Shown here: positions 61,806 through 64,000 of the stretch, in pieces
Layout: the number at the start of each line of letters is the position of its first letter
Numbering within the stretch: position 1 is the stretch's first letter
Assembly: GCA_001899315.1 (NCBI GenBank)
Contig: MOYA01000002.1
Span: forward strand, 227,070-291,069
Direction: 5' to 3'
DNA: 64,000 bases
DNA from: Candidatus Obscuribacter phosphatis
Lineage (GTDB): Bacteria > Cyanobacteriota > Vampirovibrionia > Obscuribacterales > Obscuribacteraceae
Notes under the pieces: generated by a model
The model's database searches: none
Seen by the model: only the letters and a program-made list of their open reading frames with translations
Told to the model about the DNA's origin: nothing
Position numbers and translations under genes: made by a program

Positions 61806-62495
61806 ATGTTTGGAACCAATCCGGTCAGGGGGCAAGAAGCCGGAGACGGAAACAGTCTTTGGGTGCAGGAAATTTTTTACACCCTGCAAGGCGAGGGACC
61901 TTTCACCGGTGAACCCTCAGTCTTTATTAGGCTGGGCGGCTGCAATCTTGCTTGTTATTTTTGCGACACCGACTTTGAATCGTCCACATGGCGCCCTACT
62001 CTTGCTGAGATATTCGATAAAGTGGCGGCTTTACAAGCTAAAGCCAAGCTGGTTGTTATCACCGGCGGCGAGCCCTTTCGTCAAAACATAGCGCCTTTGG
62101 TCGGCGGTCTTTTAGAGCGTGACTTTACCGTGCAGCTTGAGACCAATGGCACACTCTATCAAGACTTGCCCTGGTGCTCTGACTTGTTTGTGGTTTGCAG
62201 CCCCAAAACACCACTTTTAAATGAGCAGCTGGCGCTGCATATCGATGCCTATAAGTATCTAATAAAAGAGGGTGAGACTGATGAAAGAGATGGTCTGCCT
62301 TCTTTTTCGACCCGTCAAAGCGGCGCCCCCGGCGCTATTGCCAGACCCTTGCCCGGCAAAAGTGTCTTTGTCATGCCTCTAGACGAGCAAGACGAAGAAC
62401 GTAATGTTCTCAATATCAAGGCGAGCATGAATGCCGCTCTTAAGTTTGGATATCGGCTAACATTGCAAACTCACAAATATTTGGGGCTGCGCTGA
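61806..62495 (+). CDS. queE: 7-carboxy-7-deazaguanine synthase QueE (radical SAM)
   Basis: A 229-residue radical SAM enzyme. The 4Fe-4S cluster motif CNLACYFC (CxxxCxxC) is near residue 43, preceded by the family motif LQGEGPFTGEPSVFIRLGGC; the SAM-binding TGGEP follows. It forms the deazaguanine ring from carboxytetrahydropterin. ATG 61806, 5 nt after the queD stop, is chosen; the longer frame overlaps queD. An insert near 160-185 (Asp/Arg/Gly-rich) is not conserved. Confidence 0.95.
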   Translation: MFGTNPVRGQEAGDGNSLWVQEIFYTLQGEGPFTGEPSVFIRLGGCNLACYFCDTDFESSTWRPTLAEIFDKVAALQAKAKLVVITGGEPFRQNIAPLVGGLLERDFTVQLETNGTLYQDLPWCSDLFVVCSPKTPLLNEQLALHIDAYKYLIKEGETDERDGLPSFSTRQSGAPGAIARPLPGKSVFVMPLDEQDEERNVLNIKASMNAALKFGYRLTLQTHKYLGLR

Positions 62496-62574
62496 ATGCT
62501 GTTTGCTAAAATTAGGCAAGTCGATAAAGACGGCTTTCTTATCGTCGAGAGCAGTACCGTCGAGAGCAGTACTA

Positions 62575-62973
62575 ATGAACACTACTGAGAACGCCAAAGA
62601 GGCGCAAAAGAGATCGAAGAAGTCAGGACTCTCCTTGCTGGTTGTCCTGGGTAGTTTGCTTATTTTCATTGCTACTATTTCGATTGCATATTATGTTGGT
62701 TGGTCAAGCACTTGGGACAACTACCGCAAGCAGCCGCTCATAGGCGAAGCGCCGATTCAAATTCAGCTGGTTAAGGTCGTGAAGAATATTCCGGCGGGCG
62801 GCAAAATAGACTCTGACAATGTTGAAGAAGTGAGAGTGGTGATGCCCAAGGTCTATAGTGACTCATTCGGATTTGCTGCCGACTGTATGGGCGGGCGCCT
62901 CAAGTGGAGTTTGCGAAGAGGCGAGTATGTCTCAAGACATGACCTTCTGCCTGAAGTGGGAGGAGATGAATGA
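62575..62973 (+). CDS. Membrane protein with SAF domain (CpaB-like)
   Basis: About 132 residues. A Lys/Arg-rich cytosolic head is followed by one transmembrane helix (about 20-42) and an exported SAF domain ('VKVVKNIPAGGKIDSDNVEEV', 'RLKWSLRRGEYVSRHDL') as found in pilus-assembly protein CpaB and antifreeze/flagellar FlgA. A tandem 15-bp duplication lies just before the start. Its stop overlaps the next start (ATGA). Confidence 0.75.
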   Translation: MNTTENAKEAQKRSKKSGLSLLVVLGSLLIFIATISIAYYVGWSSTWDNYRKQPLIGEAPIQIQLVKVVKNIPAGGKIDSDNVEEVRVVMPKVYSDSFGFAADCMGGRLKWSLRRGEYVSRHDLLPEVGGDE

Positions 62974-63374
62974 GCGACCAAACCGTGCAAAATATTGAGC
63001 AGGGCGCTGCCGCTGTAAAGGCTAAGACCTATAAGCCCTTTGCTTTGTACATGTTGCTTTTGCCTTTTATGGCCAGCTCGGGCTTTCTTGCTGGTAAAGA
63101 AATCGCCCAAGGCGAATACAATTCGCAGAAGATGGAAAAGATTAGCAAGCAGGTGCGCGTCGTTAAGCTAAAAGTTGATGTGCCACCGGCAGTAGTGCTA
63201 ACCGAGGCGATAGTCATGCCGGCGCAAAAGGCTGATGTAGTTTTTGAAGAAGTGGATATATTTGTTAATCGTGCCATCGGTGATGAAGTAACTAGCCTTA
63301 AGTCTATTGTCGGCAGAAAGACCAAGTATGGCTTGAATAAAGGACAAGTACTCGTGCAAAGAGATCTTGAGTAA
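62970..63374 (+). CDS. Second small SAF-like membrane protein
   Basis: A 134-residue protein with one hydrophobic segment near 25-42 (ALYMLLLPFMASSGFLAG) and an exported domain with 'VVLTEAIVMPAQ...VVFEEVDIFV' and 'LNKGQVLVQRDL', the SAF-type ending. It appears to be a divergent partner or duplicate of the upstream gene, with which it overlaps by four bases. Confidence 0.65.
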   Translation: MSDQTVQNIEQGAAAVKAKTYKPFALYMLLLPFMASSGFLAGKEIAQGEYNSQKMEKISKQVRVVKLKVDVPPAVVLTEAIVMPAQKADVVFEEVDIFVNRAIGDEVTSLKSIVGRKTKYGLNKGQVLVQRDLE

Positions 63375-63383
63375 GGGCATATA

Positions 63384-63767
63384 TTGTGGTTTAGGCTCTA
63401 TTTCTATGCCAGTCTCACTGCTTATGCGGTGCAGTCTGTTTATTGGATACTACGCCTTCTCTTTGGTTTGAACAGCTTCTTTTGGTTTGGCTTTATTCCT
63501 TATGTCTGGCTTGGGCTTTTGCTCTGGTCGGCACTGGCTTTGCTTGCTTTATTGTTGAACGGGCATTTGAGGCGGGCAATGGCGCCTCTGGTTTTTATTT
63601 TGGGTACAGGCTTGGCTTTTGGCATCGAACAGTTGGGCGTATTGGCTGTCTTTTCCGATACTCTACCGACATACAATTTTGGTCTGCTTACCCCCTATCT
63701 AGAGCTGGCTGTGCTTTTCGGTTCGGCTTTCGCTTTATTTGTATTTGCCAAAGAGCCGTTTACTTAG
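63384..63767 (+). CDS. Small polytopic membrane protein
   Basis: A 127-residue, very hydrophobic protein with about four transmembrane helices and no recognised domain. TTG start with AAGG upstream, 9 nt after the preceding gene, so it belongs to the same operon as the SAF proteins. Confidence 0.6.
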   Translation: MWFRLYFYASLTAYAVQSVYWILRLLFGLNSFFWFGFIPYVWLGLLLWSALALLALLLNGHLRRAMAPLVFILGTGLAFGIEQLGVLAVFSDTLPTYNFGLLTPYLELAVLFGSAFALFVFAKEPFT

Positions 63768-63845
63768 GGGCGCGGCGTTTACATTTCTTTTACGGGGTGC
63801 GGGCTAATCTAAGCCCATACCCCACCAAAATAACGCGAGTTTTCT

Positions 63846-64000
63846 ATGACCAAAGCAAGCGCCGACCTGGTTGAGACGCAGAGCAAGCGTCCGCAAGATG
63901 CACTTATCGGTACGAATGTTGAAGGCGCCAATAAGAACGGTGCTTTGCAGACAGAAGCCGATAATTTGAGGTTTGCCAAGCCCAATGGCGATAAGGAAGC
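63846..64000 (+). CDS. Partial hypothetical gene cut by window end
   Basis: ATG 63846 opens a frame that runs to the edge (MTKASADLVETQSKRPQDAL...). The visible 51 residues are polar and probably disordered. No clear Shine-Dalgarno precedes the start. Nothing can be said about function. Confidence 0.45.
   Translation, partial: MTKASADLVETQSKRPQDALIGTNVEGANKNGALQTEADNLRFAKPNGDKE

Overview
The window reads as chromosomal DNA of a free-living bacterium of moderate GC with many GTG and TTG starts. It encodes long TPR proteins, Ser/Thr kinases fused to leucine-rich repeats, WG-repeat and LysM proteins, low-complexity secreted proteins, TadG- and SAF/CpaB-type proteins and a queuosine pathway. That mix fits a non-photosynthetic relative of the cyanobacteria (Melainabacteria/Vampirovibrionia, Obscuribacterales-like). 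This assignment is inference from gene content only; no rRNA or tRNA gene was seen.

Layout. 0-10 kb: SOUL haem-binding protein, membrane-anchored alpha/beta hydrolase, a 1426-residue TPR protein, a trypsin-fold protease without signal peptide, and a coupled pair of helical unknowns. 10.1-10.9 kb: a release-factor-like gene whose conserved N-terminal part can only be reached by a +1 frameshift at CTT TAG C, closely resembling the prfB recoding site of RF2 but with UAG. 10.9-14.1 kb: ECF sigma/zinc-finger anti-sigma pair, a lipoprotein MsrB-MsrA fusion, and divergently a secreted protein with 14 CKGK repeats that resembles cysteine-repeat RiPP metallophore precursors. 14.2-20.8 kb: a possible small-molecule locus (adenylation enzyme, alpha-oxoamine synthase, GNAT; then a methyltransferase and an ATP-grasp-like protein).

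20.8-29 kb: an AraC regulator divergent from an aldo/keto reductase and a zinc alcohol dehydrogenase (an aldehyde-response layout), a Cys-motif membrane protein, and a TadG-like protein downstream of a GH5 glycosidase that carries a long Pro-Asn linker and a Gln/Arg-rich coiled coil. 29-39.5 kb: secreted unknowns, a molybdopterin oxidoreductase, a lipoprotein, a WG-repeat protein, an orphan DUF2384 antitoxin followed by an interrupted ORF, an LRR protein and a Baeyer-Villiger-type flavin monooxygenase. 39.5-46 kb: LysM/His-rich protein, a 630-bp gap containing a strongly structured putative RNA, a Tyr/Pro-rich secreted protein, a UMF1-family transporter and an LRV-like protein.

46-50.8 kb: two tandem kinase-TM-LRR receptors. 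51-55.9 kb: a xanthine dehydrogenase operon (2Fe-2S/FAD subunit, molybdenum subunit, XdhC). 55.9-57.5 kb: an overlapping trio (SelW-like redox protein, PH-like membrane protein, HAD phosphatase). 57.7-62.5 kb: an M48 metalloprotease and then queF-queC-queD-queE for preQ1 synthesis. 62.5-64 kb: two SAF-domain proteins, a small membrane protein and a gene cut by the window edge.
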